DNA of 64,000 nucleotides, from contig JAIMBJ010000002.1 in assembly GCA_023511455.1 (NCBI GenBank), positions 1 through 64,000 on the forward strand. Direction: 5' to 3'. Below the pieces are notes generated by a model that saw only the letters and a program-made list of their open reading frames with translations, did not search any database and was not told where the DNA came from. The DNA comes from Bacillota bacterium. GTDB lineage: Bacteria; Armatimonadota; HRBIN16. Position numbers and translations under genes: made by a program. Of this stretch, positions 1-8,611 are shown one piece after another (the first letter of the stretch is position 1; every line of letters starts with the position of its first letter).

Positions 1-87
1 GTGTCTGAGTATATGCCCGCTGTGGGGGGGTAGCGGCTGGTAGCCCTTGACAAACAACATAGACTTCAGCATGACAGCATAATGGCA

Positions 88-152
88 GCATCATTGTCTT
101 TCTGAGCGAAGCGAAGAATCTCAGAGATGCTTCACACTGTTCAGCATGACAC
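88..152. repeat. Core copy of the interspersed CTGAGCGAAGCG palindrome
   Basis: The stretch reads as CTGAGCGAAGCGAAGAATCTC-like sequence followed by GAGATGCTTC and TCAGCATGACA. This is an imperfect palindrome also found near 6.68, 32.7, 49.3 and 52.7 kb. No terminal inverted repeats are visible here, so it looks like a partial copy. It lies upstream of the ABC binding-protein gene. The rest of bases 1-223 holds no gene I can support. Confidence 0.7.
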
Positions 153-158
153 GCGGAA

Positions 159-180
159 GTAGCCGCAGGCCTTAGCCTGC
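159..180. repeat. Short GTAGCCGCAGG palindrome, copy 1
   Basis: The sequence is GTAGCCGCAGG followed by an inverted CCTTAGCCTGC. A near-identical copy lies at 17157-17178, where the centre reads CTTC instead of CCTT. Both copies are intergenic. The function is unknown; it is probably a REP-type dispersed element. Confidence 0.6.
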
Positions 181-223
181 TTTTCAGCATCACACGAAAG
201 CCAACGTAGGGGGTACAGCGAAA

Positions 224-1558
224 ATGAAATATATCAAACACACCCTGCCTGCGATAGCCATTGCGCTAGCTGCGGTGGTGGTCGTCTCTTGCGGTAGACA
301 GTCCACTACTGCCACCAAAGAGCTGGAGGTCGCCTGCTTCAAGGGTGGATATGGCATTGACTTCTTCGAGCAGGCGGCGCGCGAATACGAACAGCAACAT
401 CCGGGCGTCAAAATCAAGGTATGGGGTAACCCGCGTGTGTGGGAACAGTTGCGCCCACGCTTCATTGCGGGCAACCCCCCCGACCTAACCTACCCCGGCT
501 GGGGTATGGACCACTGGGCACTGGTGTACGAGGGGCAGGTTATCCCGCTGGATGAATATCTGGACAGCCCGCCCTACGGTAAAACCGAAGGCAAATGGCG
601 CGATACCTTCGAGCCTGCCCTGCTGGAGCTGTGCCAGTATCAGGGCAAGACCTACATGCTACCCTACTTCTTCAGTATGCTCGGCTGGTGGTACAACAAG
701 GACATGTTTGAGAAAAACGGCTGGAAACCACCACGCACATGGAGCGAACTGCTGGACCTCTGCGAGAAGATTAAAGCCAAGGGCATCGCGCCCATCACCT
801 ATCAGGGCATCTACCCCGCCTACGCAGTCAGCGGGTTCCTCATCCCGTGGGTCATCAGCGCGGGGGGCATTGAAGCCTTTGATGACGCGCAAAATCTCGT
901 GCCGGGTGCGTGGAAGTCGCCGGCGTTCCTGAAAGCGGCACAGATGATGGACGAGCTGCGCCGCCGTGGGTATTTCCAGGAAGGTGCAAACGGCATGGAC
1001 CACACCGGGGCGCAGATGGAGTTCATTTCAGGACGCGCCGCGATGATACCCTGCGGCACTTGGCTGCACTCGGAAATGCGCAACGTGTTGCCACCGAACT
1101 TCCGCATGGGGTTCTTCCTGCCACCGGTGCTGGACGACGGCAAGGGCGACCCGACCGCCGTCGGTATCGGCATCGAGCCGTGGATGGTTCCCACCAAGGG
1201 CAAAAACCGCGAACTCGCCATTGACTTCTACAAATATATGACCTCGCTGGAGAAGGCGAAGCAGTTCGTGGAGCAGAAGGGCACGCTGATGTCCATCCGC
1301 GGTAGCGACCAGGCAAACTTCCCCGAGCATCTGAAAGAACCCGTCGAGGTGTTCCGCAGGGCGAAAACCGTCTGGTCGGTGGAGTACCGTCAGTGGTACC
1401 CCAAGCTGGGCAAGGCGGTAGAAGACGCCACCGCTGCGCTGCTGTCGGGCAACATCACGCCCGAGCAGTTTGTCGAGCGACTGGAAGCGGCGGCGGAGGC
1501 GGCACGGCAGGACAAGAACCTTCCCAAGCACACCTACAAACGCGGACAGGGGCGATGA
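224..1558 (+). CDS. ABC transporter extracellular sugar-binding lipoprotein (family 1)
   Basis: This is the substrate-capture subunit of a CUT1-type carbohydrate importer. The N-terminus is a lipoprotein signal with Cys at residue 23 after a hydrophobic VVVVS stretch, so the mature protein should be membrane-anchored on the outer face of the inner membrane. The 444-residue length and the mid-protein Trp/Tyr-rich segment with WWYNKDMF near residue 166 are typical of bacterial extracellular solute-binding protein family 1. It overlaps the first permease by 4 bases (ATGA), so the three genes form one transcription unit. The substrate cannot be read from sequence; a sugar or oligosaccharide is inferred from the family. 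No ATPase gene is linked, as is common for CUT1 systems that share an MsmK-type ATPase. Confidence 0.92.
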   Translation: MKYIKHTLPAIAIALAAVVVVSCGRQSTTATKELEVACFKGGYGIDFFEQAAREYEQQHPGVKIKVWGNPRVWEQLRPRFIAGNPPDLTYPGWGMDHWALVYEGQVIPLDEYLDSPPYGKTEGKWRDTFEPALLELCQYQGKTYMLPYFFSMLGWWYNKDMFEKNGWKPPRTWSELLDLCEKIKAKGIAPITYQGIYPAYAVSGFLIPWVISAGGIEAFDDAQNLVPGAWKSPAFLKAAQMMDELRRRGYFQEGANGMDHTGAQMEFISGRAAMIPCGTWLHSEMRNVLPPNFRMGFFLPPVLDDGKGDPTAVGIGIEPWMVPTKGKNRELAIDFYKYMTSLEKAKQFVEQKGTLMSIRGSDQANFPEHLKEPVEVFRRAKTVWSVEYRQWYPKLGKAVEDATAALLSGNITPEQFVERLEAAAEAARQDKNLPKHTYKRGQGR

Positions 1559-2442
1559 GCGGACGTTCCCGCGGGATATTCATCGCCGGGTTTCTGCTAC
1601 CGGCAACGGTGCTGTATGCGCTGTTCGTGGTGGCGCCGGTGCTGCAGGCGTTCGCCTTCTCGATGTATCGCTGGCGGGGAATTTCGGAAAGCCGTACCTT
1701 CATCGGACTGGAGAACTTCCGCCAGATCTTCGCGGACCCCATTGTGTGGCTGGCGCTGCGACACAATCTGCTGCTGTTTGTGGGCACAAGCATCGTCATC
1801 CTGGCACTTGCGCTCGCGCTGGCGCACGCCGTCGGGCACGACTCGGGCACGGCGCGTTTCCTGCGGGCGGTGTACCTGTTTCCACAGGTCATCTCGCTGG
1901 TCGTGGTGGCTGTGCTGTGGCTGTTTATCCTCAACCCTTCCTTCGGCATCCTGAACGGCGCGCTGAAGGCGGTCGGTCTGGAAGCGTGGGCGATTGCGTG
2001 GCTGGGCGACAAACGCACTGCGCTGGCGGCGGTGGGCGTGGCGCACGTGTGGCACGCGCTGGGGTTTTATATCATGCTGTTCAGTGCAGCCCTGCGCACC
2101 ATCCCGCACGAGGTGATGGAGGCAGCGACGCTGGATGGGGCGGCGGGTCTTGTGCGGTTGCGTCACGTGACCCTGCCCCTGCTGTGGGCGGTGCTGCGGA
2201 TTGCTTTGGTCTACATGGCAATCGGCACGATGAATATCTTCGCGCTCGTGTTCCTGATGACACAGGGCGGTCCCGACCGCGCCACCGAGGTGATGCTGAC
2301 TTACCTGTATGAGCAGGCGTTCAAACACAGCGACTTTGGCTATGCCACCGCGCTGGCGATAGTGAACTTCATGGTGGTGATGGCGCTGAGCGGGGCGATT
2401 CTGGCACTGCTTCGCCATAACCCGCAGGAGGGCAGGGCGTGA
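1555..2442 (+). CDS. ABC sugar transporter permease (MalF/UgpA type)
   Basis: This is the first inner-membrane permease of the sugar importer, 295 residues with about six transmembrane helices. The EAA loop is visible around residues 180-200 (EVMEAATLDGA), the site where the ATPase docks. I chose the ATG that overlaps the stop of the binding-protein gene as ATGA. An in-frame upstream extension would run deep into that gene and lacks membrane-protein character. The next permease starts at its stop codon, consistent with translational coupling. Confidence 0.92.
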   Translation: MSGRSRGIFIAGFLLPATVLYALFVVAPVLQAFAFSMYRWRGISESRTFIGLENFRQIFADPIVWLALRHNLLLFVGTSIVILALALALAHAVGHDSGTARFLRAVYLFPQVISLVVVAVLWLFILNPSFGILNGALKAVGLEAWAIAWLGDKRTALAAVGVAHVWHALGFYIMLFSAALRTIPHEVMEAATLDGAAGLVRLRHVTLPLLWAVLRIALVYMAIGTMNIFALVFLMTQGGPDRATEVMLTYLYEQAFKHSDFGYATALAIVNFMVVMALSGAILALLRHNPQEGRA

Positions 2443-3260
2443 TGCGGCGCGTGCTGATTGGTGGCGGGTTGTGGATATTCGCCCTGTCGGTGGTCGTGCC
2501 CCTGCTGTGGGTGCTGATGACCGCCTTTAAGACGGGACCCGAAATCTTCACCTCGCCGTGGGGCTTGCCTCGGTCGCCGCAATGGCAGAACTTTGTGCGG
2601 GCATGGCAGGAGGCGGGCATCGCCCGTTACTTCATGAACAGCCTCATCGTTACCCTCAGCACGCTGGCAATCCTGTTGCCCATCGGCGCGATGGCGGCGT
2701 ATATCTTCGCCCGCTATCCGTTTCGCGGCGCGAACTGGCTGTTTGGGGCGTTCCTGGGCGGAATGATGTTCCCGCTTTTCCTCACTATAGTGCCGCTGTT
2801 CTTGCTGCTGGCGCGGCTGGGTTTGCTGGATACCCTGCACGGCTTGACGCTGGTTTATGTGGCGTACTCCCTGCCGTTTACGGTGTTCGTACTGACGGGC
2901 TTTTTCCAGACCCTGCCCCAGGAGCTGCTGGAAGCGGCGCTGATTGACGGCTGCGGCCCCGCGCGGGCGTTCTGGAAGGTGATGCTGCCGCTGGCGAAGC
3001 CGGGAATCATCGTGGTGGGAGTGTTCAACGCGATTGGCTTGTGGAACGAATATCCCCTCGCGCTGGTCATCATGAGCAGCGACGAGAGGCGCACCCTGCC
3101 ACTTGGTATCGCCAACCTGCTGATGGTGGAACAGTACCAGAGCGACTGGGGCGCGCTGTTTGCAGGGCTGGTGATTGTGATGCTGCCCGTGCTGTTCGTG
3201 TACTGGCTGTTCCGCGACCGGATCCACGAGACGATGGTCGCTGGGGCGTTGAAGGGGTAG
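2442..3260 (+). CDS. ABC sugar transporter permease (MalG/UgpE type)
   Basis: This is the second permease of the importer, about 272 residues with several hydrophobic helices. The EAA motif appears as QELLEAALIDGCGP, followed by a long hydrophobic C-terminal half ending in a short basic tail. The start is either GTG at 2439 or ATG at 2442, both served by AGGAGGG at 2426-2432; ATG is chosen. The gene overlaps the preceding stop by one base. Orientation and spacing show that lipoprotein, permease 1 and permease 2 are co-transcribed. Confidence 0.92.
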   Translation: MRRVLIGGGLWIFALSVVVPLLWVLMTAFKTGPEIFTSPWGLPRSPQWQNFVRAWQEAGIARYFMNSLIVTLSTLAILLPIGAMAAYIFARYPFRGANWLFGAFLGGMMFPLFLTIVPLFLLLARLGLLDTLHGLTLVYVAYSLPFTVFVLTGFFQTLPQELLEAALIDGCGPARAFWKVMLPLAKPGIIVVGVFNAIGLWNEYPLALVIMSSDERRTLPLGIANLLMVEQYQSDWGALFAGLVIVMLPVLFVYWLFRDRIHETMVAGALKG

Positions 3261-3581
3261 AGAAGCGCAATGAGGGGGTAAGGGTTGTAGAGTATGGCTG
3301 GGAAATGGACTGTCCAACCACGGGGCTTTGTAGATGTCGTCAAGACGGTAAGGCAGGGGAATACGCAGTGAACTGCGAATCCCCAGGATAAACGCCGACG
3401 AGTTGACCGTTTGGGTGGCGGGGCACAGCTGCGTCGCAACCAACCTGTAGGTATGGCATCCAATATCCCTGTTGCAGCGCCGGAACTTTCTTTCTATCTC
3501 AGCGAGGGATTGTGACGGGACTATGCAGTTGGCTACAGCGGTATACGTTTGTCATCCATGTGCGAAAGGGGGTAAGTCGCC
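3261..3581. other. Intergenic stretch with one imperfect hairpin
   Basis: I see no gene here. At 3356-3384 an imperfect inverted repeat (GGGGAATACGCAGT against ACTGCGAATCCCC) could fold as an RNA hairpin, but no T run follows, so it is not a clear intrinsic terminator. No copy of the dispersed repeats found elsewhere was noticed. Confidence 0.4.
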
Positions 3582-4589
3582 GTGCCGGTGAGCAGGCTTT
3601 TTCGTTTCATTCTCTGGAATGACATGCACGTTCGCGCAGCGCAGGTACCTGACAGGTCCGAAGGCTACCCTTTAGCCAACGAGAAGGCGCTTTGGGCGTT
3701 GGAATGCGCGAACGGTCAACATGGTTGCGAACCGCCGGATTTTATCCTCTCGTTAGGCGACATCGTTGACGGCGAAATTCCGGACTATCGCGACGATTTC
3801 CGCACGTTGAAAAACCTTCTGCTGAGCCGCCTGAAGGTGCCTTTCTTGCCGTGCGTCGGTAATCACGAAAACGGTCAGGGCGAGGGCATCCCCGAACGAT
3901 ACGTTGCCTACGACTGGTGTTTTGGCGAGGGATGGCGTAATTATGTGTTTACGTGCAAGGGAATTGGTTTCATTGTCGTGGATACCAGTGGTGCTCACCG
4001 ACTCGGCGACGCAGTAACGGAAGCCAGAAATGCGTTCCTGGAGCGGGCTTTCCGTTTTCTGCAAGGTCGTCCCGTTATACTGGCAACTCATGTTCCACTG
4101 GTACCGATGCGGGACGAAGAGGTTTTGAAAGCCAGTTTCGGTTTTGACAGCTGGAAGGTTCGAGATGAGCGCACTTGCAAAGTCGTCCACGCACACGCCC
4201 ATCAAGTCATTGCTGTCTTCAGCGGTCATCTCCATCTCACGGCGGCGAAATGGGTCAACGGAATCGCACATATCGTCCCGGCGGGAACGGCGGGCTACCC
4301 GGCAGATTTCGCGTCGGTGGACGTTTACCCGGAAAAGATAACGGTTCGGATGCATCGCGCGCCCCAACCGCTTTTGGACAGGAAGGGGAACATCCACGGC
4401 ACCCCAAGACACAAACAAGATTACACCGATGCCGACCACCCCACGCATGAACGTTACCTTTGGGGCAACCCCGAGGAGCGGGAAATCACCATCCAGCTGC
4501 AAAATGCGAAAAGACCCGCTAGCCGACGAGAAAGGCTACGTGTTTACCACGAGGTTGGAGCTGGCACATGGAAAGAGGTTGCCTATTAG
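3582..4589 (+). CDS. Calcineurin-like metallophosphoesterase
   Basis: This is a cytoplasmic calcineurin-fold hydrolase of 335 residues without a signal peptide. The metal-binding blocks appear in order: NDMH near the N-terminus (D-x-H type), LGDIVDGE, GNHENG, ATHVPL and SGHLH. These place two metal ions for phosphoester hydrolysis. The start is GTG with AAGGGGG about nine bases upstream. The gene stands alone and converges with mnmG, leaving 14 bases between the two stops. The substrate is unknown; the family includes nucleotide, phospholipid and protein phosphatases. Confidence 0.85.
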   Translation: MPVSRLFRFILWNDMHVRAAQVPDRSEGYPLANEKALWALECANGQHGCEPPDFILSLGDIVDGEIPDYRDDFRTLKNLLLSRLKVPFLPCVGNHENGQGEGIPERYVAYDWCFGEGWRNYVFTCKGIGFIVVDTSGAHRLGDAVTEARNAFLERAFRFLQGRPVILATHVPLVPMRDEEVLKASFGFDSWKVRDERTCKVVHAHAHQVIAVFSGHLHLTAAKWVNGIAHIVPAGTAGYPADFASVDVYPEKITVRMHRAPQPLLDRKGNIHGTPRHKQDYTDADHPTHERYLWGNPEEREITIQLQNAKRPASRRERLRVYHEVGAGTWKEVAY

Positions 4590-4603
4590 AGGCAACCGAG
4601 GCG

Positions 4604-6508
4604 TTACCCAATGGCTCGGCGGGAGTCTACCCCTCCAGCGGGTTCCATTACCCTGCTCTTCAAATGTATCAACAGCGCAGCGATATCGGATGGGCGGACG
4701 CCCGGGATGCGCGATGCCTGCCCCACACTGCGGGGGCGCACCCGCGAGAGCTTCTCCCTTCCCTCATGCGACAGACCGCGCACCATGCCGTAGTCCATAT
4801 CTTCGGGGATAAGCAACCCCTCGAGCCGCTGGTGTTCCGCGACCTGCTGTTGCTGCCGTCGCAGGAAGCCCTCGTACTTCGCCGCCAGCTCGATCTGCTC
4901 CGCCACCTCGCGCGAGGCAGGCTCGTCCACAGGCGCCAGTTGCAGCAAGGTCTCGTAGGTGACCTCCGGACGGCGCAGCAGGTCATACAGGCTGGTGGGT
5001 CCGTCCACCGGCGCGAGACCGTGTTCCTGCAACAGCGGGTTGTGCCTGCCCGTGATGACGGTTTGCTGCAACCGGCGCGTTTCGCGTTCGATGGCATCCC
5101 GCTTGGCGGTAAATCGACTCCATCGCTCATCATCCACCAGTCCCACCTGCCTGCCAATGGGTGTCAGGCGCAGGTCGGCGTTGTCGTGGCGCAGGGCGAG
5201 GCGAAACTCTGCGCGGGCAGTCAGCATCCGGTAGGGGTCCTGCACCCCCTTGGTGATGAGGTCATCGATCAGCACGCCGATGTAGCCCGTGTGGCGTTCC
5301 AGCACCATCGGCTCGCGCCCCTGCACGAACAGCGCGGCGTTGATGCCCGCCACCAGCCCCTGTGCTGCGGCTTCCTCGTAGCCGGATGTGCCGTTGATTT
5401 GCCCCGCGAGGAAAAGCCCTTGCACCTCGTGTGTCATCAGCGTGGGCTTCAGCTGGTCGGGGTACACCATGTCGTACTCCACTGCGTAGCCCGGGCGGAT
5501 CATCACCACCTCTTCCAGACCGGGCAGGGTGCGCAGGAAAGCCAGCTGCACCTCCTCGGGCAGGCTGGTGCTCATGCCCTGCACATACAGTTCGTTCGTC
5601 TCCCAGCCCTCCTGCTCGAGAAACACCGGGTGCGACTCCTTATCGGGGAACCGCACGATTTTGTCCTCAATGGAGGGGCAGTAACGTGGACCCACGCCGG
5701 TAATCCTGCCGCCGTATAGCGCGGAGCGGTGCAGATTCTCGCGGATGATGCGATGGGTCTCTTCGGTGGTGCGCGTTTGCCAGCAGGGCAGCAGTTCGCG
5801 CGGCGGGTCCAATCGTTCATGTACGAACGAGAAGGGCGGCGCGTTGGGGTCGGATGGCACCACCTGCACACGCGAGAAATCCACGCTCTCTTTAGCGACA
5901 CGGGCAGTGGTGCCGGTTTTGAATCGCCCCAGCCGAAAGCCCAGCTGGCGAAGCGATTCGGACAGCCCGACGGAAGGCGGCTCGCCCGCCCGTCCCGCAC
6001 GGATTTGCTTCTCGCCGATATGTATCAAGCCGTTCAGAAACGTACCCGAGGTGATTATCACCGCCTTCGCCCGCAGCTCCCGCCCGTCTTTCAGGCGGAT
6101 ACCTTCCACCTTGCCCGCGTGTGCAACAACCTCTATCGCCTCGCCCTGTATCAGGTCGATGTTCGGCTGCGACTCCAGCACGGCGCGCATGTAGCGCGGG
6201 TAGAGCTGTTTGTCGGCGTGGGCGCGAAGGGTCTGGATAGCCGGTCCCTTGCCTGTGCCCACGAAGCGGATGTGGGTCAGGTTCAGGTCAGTGGCAATGC
6301 CCATCTGCCCGCCGAGGGCGTCGATCTCGCGCACCAGATGTCCTTTGGCGGGTCCTCCGACGGAGCAGTTGCAGGGCATGTGCGCTACCCGTGTGGGGTC
6401 GAGCGTGATGACAGCGATGTGACAGCCCATTCGCGCCGCTGCCAGCGCCGCCTCGCACCCTGCGTGTCCTGCACCCACCACAATGATGTCGAACCTGTTC
6501 TGGTTCAT
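4604..6508 (-). CDS. mnmG: tRNA uridine-5-carboxymethylaminomethyl modification enzyme MnmG
   Basis: MnmG (GidA) works with MnmE to build the 5-carboxymethylaminomethyl group at wobble U34 of tRNA, using FAD. The N-terminus carries the dinucleotide-binding motif [10 protein letters not shown], followed by the family-specific [11 protein letters not shown] segment. The [14 protein letters not shown] block and a helical C-terminal domain are present. At 634 residues it is full length. A TATAAT hexamer on the minus strand at 6546-6541 may be its -10 box, but no good -35 is seen. No mnmE lies in the window. TrmFO, a paralogous flavoprotein, is encoded nearby at 8612. Confidence 0.97.
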   Translation of the reverse strand: MNQNRFDIIVVGAGHAGCEAALAAARMGCHIAVITLDPTRVAHMPCNCSVGGPAKGHLVREIDALGGQMGIATDLNLTHIRFVGTGKGPAIQTLRAHADKQLYPRYMRAVLESQPNIDLIQGEAIEVVAHAGKVEGIRLKDGRELRAKAVIITSGTFLNGLIHIGEKQIRAGRAGEPPSVGLSESLRQLGFRLGRFKTGTTARVAKESVDFSRVQVVPSDPNAPPFSFVHERLDPPRELLPCWQTRTTEETHRIIRENLHRSALYGGRITGVGPRYCPSIEDKIVRFPDKESHPVFLEQEGWETNELYVQGMSTSLPEEVQLAFLRTLPGLEEVVMIRPGYAVEYDMVYPDQLKPTLMTHEVQGLFLAGQINGTSGYEEAAAQGLVAGINAALFVQGREPMVLERHTGYIGVLIDDLITKGVQDPYRMLTARAEFRLALRHDNADLRLTPIGRQVGLVDDERWSRFTAKRDAIERETRRLQQTVITGRHNPLLQEHGLAPVDGPTSLYDLLRRPEVTYETLLQLAPVDEPASREVAEQIELAAKYEGFLRRQQQQVAEHQRLEGLLIPEDMDYGMVRGLSHEGREKLSRVRPRSVGQASRIPGVRPSDIAALLIHLKSRVMEPAGGVDSRRAIG

Positions 6509-6608
6509 CTCCCGCGCTGCTTGCAGAATATCGCAGGCGTATTATACCCGATTCTGGCGCGCAGGACGCAGGAATATCCCGGCAGGCGAATCGTGGCGAT
6601 AGATACCT

Positions 6609-6806
6609 GTAGAAGTTACGCAGTTCAAAGGCTGCACGAAAGTTTGTAACCTGAAGAGACAACTTCTGTCATTCTGAGCGAAGCGAAGAATCTCTTTTGT
6701 GGCTCTGAGATGCCTCGCTTGCTCTCAGCATGACAGTAAATCGTCTCCGCAGTCGTTGAAAAATGCATGGCTGGTCAGGTGCCTATTGCAACTGCGTAAG
6801 TCCTAA
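6609..6806. mobile_element. MITE-like element with terminal inverted repeats, copy b
   Basis: The left end reads GTAGAAGTTACGCAGTT and the right end TTGCAACTGCGTAAGTCCTA, which are inverted copies of about 17 bases with a few mismatches. Inside is the palindrome CATTCTGAGCGAAGCG ... GCTCTCAGCATGACAG, then a CGTTGAAAAATGC segment shared with the copies at 32.6 and 52.6 kb. The element is about 200 bp and has no coding capacity. It sits between the divergent mnmG and PEP-CTERM genes; the remainder of 6509-6954 holds a promoter and no gene. Confidence 0.75.
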
Positions 6807-6849
6807 CCTGTTAAAAATACGGGAATCCTTTCTGATTTTGCCCGACATA

Positions 6850-6878
6850 TTGACAGGTGCTGCTGGACGTGCTACACT
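6850..6878 (+). promoter_or_regulatory. Sigma-70-type promoter for the PEP-CTERM gene
   Basis: TTGACA at 6850-6855 and TACACT at 6873-6878 are separated by 17 bases. The start codon of the next gene lies 77 bases downstream, with an AAAGGAGG ribosome binding site just before it. This is one of the best promoter matches in the window. Confidence 0.75.
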
Positions 6879-6954
6879 GGCTCTGGCGCAATAGCGGTGT
6901 CATGTTTTCACACGCTTTGCTCCAATCTCGGTTTGCGAAAGGAGGTTCCATACC

Positions 6955-7713
6955 ATGCGAAAGTGGCACGCGCTTCTGGTTGCGGCATTCACGCTGTGTG
7001 CGATGCCGACCTTCGCCCAGCTCCTCACCGACTTTGAGGGCTACCAGCTGGGTGCTAATGGACAGGTGATGTTCCGCTTACCGAACTTCTCAGGTTCTAC
7101 AGCAGGCTTTCTGGAGTCATCACCGAATCTGGCAGCCATCAGTGATGAGAAGGCGTTGTCCGGCACGCAGTCGCTGAAGGTCTCGTTCCAGTTCAAAGCG
7201 GCGCAGACCAACCCCTGGGTGCGTCTGACCACGTTCAATGCGGCAAACCTACCGAACCCCATCATTTCGGTGACCCTTCCGTTCAGCTTGTGGGTATACG
7301 TGCCTGCGGAAACACCGGATTTTCGCTTGACGCTGGGATTGCGGGAGACCAACCCTACGGGACCCATTGGTGGAAACGGCGGCACCTCCGGCCCTATTGA
7401 GTTCGTCGGCGCACCATCCAAATCGGGCAACGCACCTGCAGGCAAACTGATTACCACCAAGGGGCAGTGGGTCAACGTGGTATTCGACATCCCGAACGAG
7501 CCTGTGGTGGCCTTCACTGGCAACGGCATTCTGCAGTCGACCACTGGCAAAGCGGTGCTGGAGTGCCTTGCCATCACCCCGGCAGACAGCAGCGTCGTAG
7601 GGCCCTATACTTTCTATCTGGATAACCTGGCGGTCGTGCCCGAGCCGTCCACCGTCGGCGTGCTGGGGTTAGGGCTGGCGGGTCTGCTGTTGCGAAGACG
7701 CCGTTCCGCGTAA
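6955..7713 (+). CDS. PEP-CTERM sorted secreted protein
   Basis: This is a 252-residue exported protein of unknown function. An N-terminal signal peptide (cleavage near MPTFAQ) is followed by a beta-rich domain resembling carbohydrate-binding jelly-roll folds. The C-terminus has the PEP-CTERM sorting signal: VPEPST, a hydrophobic helix and an arginine cluster (LLLRRRRSA). Proteins with this tail are recognised by exosortase, and no exosortase gene is in the window. It has its own promoter and a terminator just after the stop, so it is probably monocistronic. Confidence 0.9.
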   Translation: MRKWHALLVAAFTLCAMPTFAQLLTDFEGYQLGANGQVMFRLPNFSGSTAGFLESSPNLAAISDEKALSGTQSLKVSFQFKAAQTNPWVRLTTFNAANLPNPIISVTLPFSLWVYVPAETPDFRLTLGLRETNPTGPIGGNGGTSGPIEFVGAPSKSGNAPAGKLITTKGQWVNVVFDIPNEPVVAFTGNGILQSTTGKAVLECLAITPADSSVVGPYTFYLDNLAVVPEPSTVGVLGLGLAGLLLRRRRSA

Positions 7714-7731
7714 CCCTGCGTGTCTATCACG

Positions 7732-7764
7732 AGCCGCTCGCGGACTGCGGGCGGCTTTGTTGTT
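7732..7764 (+). terminator. Intrinsic terminator after the PEP-CTERM gene
   Basis: The stem GCCGCTCGC (7733-7741) pairs with GCGGGCGGC (7747-7755), with one G-T pair and a five-base loop. It is followed by the T-rich tract TTTGTTGTT. It lies 19 bases after the stop codon. Confidence 0.75.
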
Positions 7765-7824
7765 CGATACAGGTAAAGGCACCTTCCATGGATAATAGTT
7801 CATTATGGAAGGGAGGCGAACAGC

Positions 7825-8580
7825 ATGTTTGCGCTAATCGGCGGTACCGGGATGAGCGATTTGCCGGGCTTCACGGTAGAGCGCAAGCGTGTGTTGTGTA
7901 CCCGCTACGGCGAGGCAACGGTACTGGAAGGGCATTTGAACGGCACTCCGCTGGTTTTCCTCCCGCGACACGGCGAAGGGCACACCCTGCCCCCGCATCG
8001 CATCAACTACCGTGCGAACATGCTGGCGTTACAGCAATGCGGTGTGACGCGCATTATCGCCACTGCGGCGGTTGGCTCGCTCAACCATTCCATGAAGCCG
8101 GGCGACTTTGTGCTGATTAGCGACTTCATCGACTTCACCCGTGAGCGACCACTCACCATCTTCGACCGACCGGGCGAGGTCGTGCATACCGATTTCACTC
8201 AGGCTTACTGTCCCGAAATCCGGCATGTTCTGGAGCGCACCGCCGAGCCGCTGGATGTGCCTGTGTACTTCGGGGGCACCTATCTGTGCGCCGACGGACC
8301 GCGCTACGAGACCCCTGCGGAAATCCGGATGTTCGCCTACTGGGGTGCAGACGTGGTAGGCATGACCGGCGTACCGGAGGTGGTGTTTGCCCACGAACTC
8401 AGGATGTGCTACGCGGCGGTTGCCATTGTCACCAACTGGGCGGCTGGCATCAGTCCCTCGCGCCTCTCGCACGAAGAGGTGGTGGCAATTATGGCGGAAA
8501 GACGCCCCCTGTTGCTGGAGTGGCTCGGTCGTGCGTTTCAGGCGATACCAGAGACAGCCTGTGCATCCTGCGGCAGGTGA
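7825..8580 (+). CDS. MTAP-family purine nucleoside phosphorylase, probably 6-oxopurine or methylthioinosine type
   Basis: This is a trimeric-class purine nucleoside phosphorylase of 251 residues that splits nucleosides with phosphate. The N-terminal GGTGMSD, RHGEGH near residue 48 and the segment with GPRYET near 158 match the MTA phosphorylase family. The base-recognition stretch reads VTNWAAG with Asn at residue 204, where adenine-specific MTA phosphorylases carry Asp (human TDYD). In this family Asn goes with 6-oxopurines such as methylthioinosine, inosine or guanosine. A GGGAGG ribosome binding site precedes the ATG. It may belong to methylthioadenosine salvage after deamination. The alternative is a true MTA phosphorylase. 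Confidence 0.85.
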   Translation: MFALIGGTGMSDLPGFTVERKRVLCTRYGEATVLEGHLNGTPLVFLPRHGEGHTLPPHRINYRANMLALQQCGVTRIIATAAVGSLNHSMKPGDFVLISDFIDFTRERPLTIFDRPGEVVHTDFTQAYCPEIRHVLERTAEPLDVPVYFGGTYLCADGPRYETPAEIRMFAYWGADVVGMTGVPEVVFAHELRMCYAAVAIVTNWAAGISPSRLSHEEVVAIMAERRPLLLEWLGRAFQAIPETACASCGR

Positions 8581-8611
8581 TCAGGATATCATGTGGCGGG
8601 GAGGAATACCG

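Noticed and set aside
1393-1554. N-terminal extension of the first sugar permease upstream of 1555
   Set aside because: It would overlap the binding-protein gene by over 160 bases and encodes charged sequence unlike a permease start.
3261-3581. A further MITE copy in the gap before the metallophosphoesterase
   Set aside because: No terminal repeat or palindromic core could be found; only an unrelated hairpin is present.
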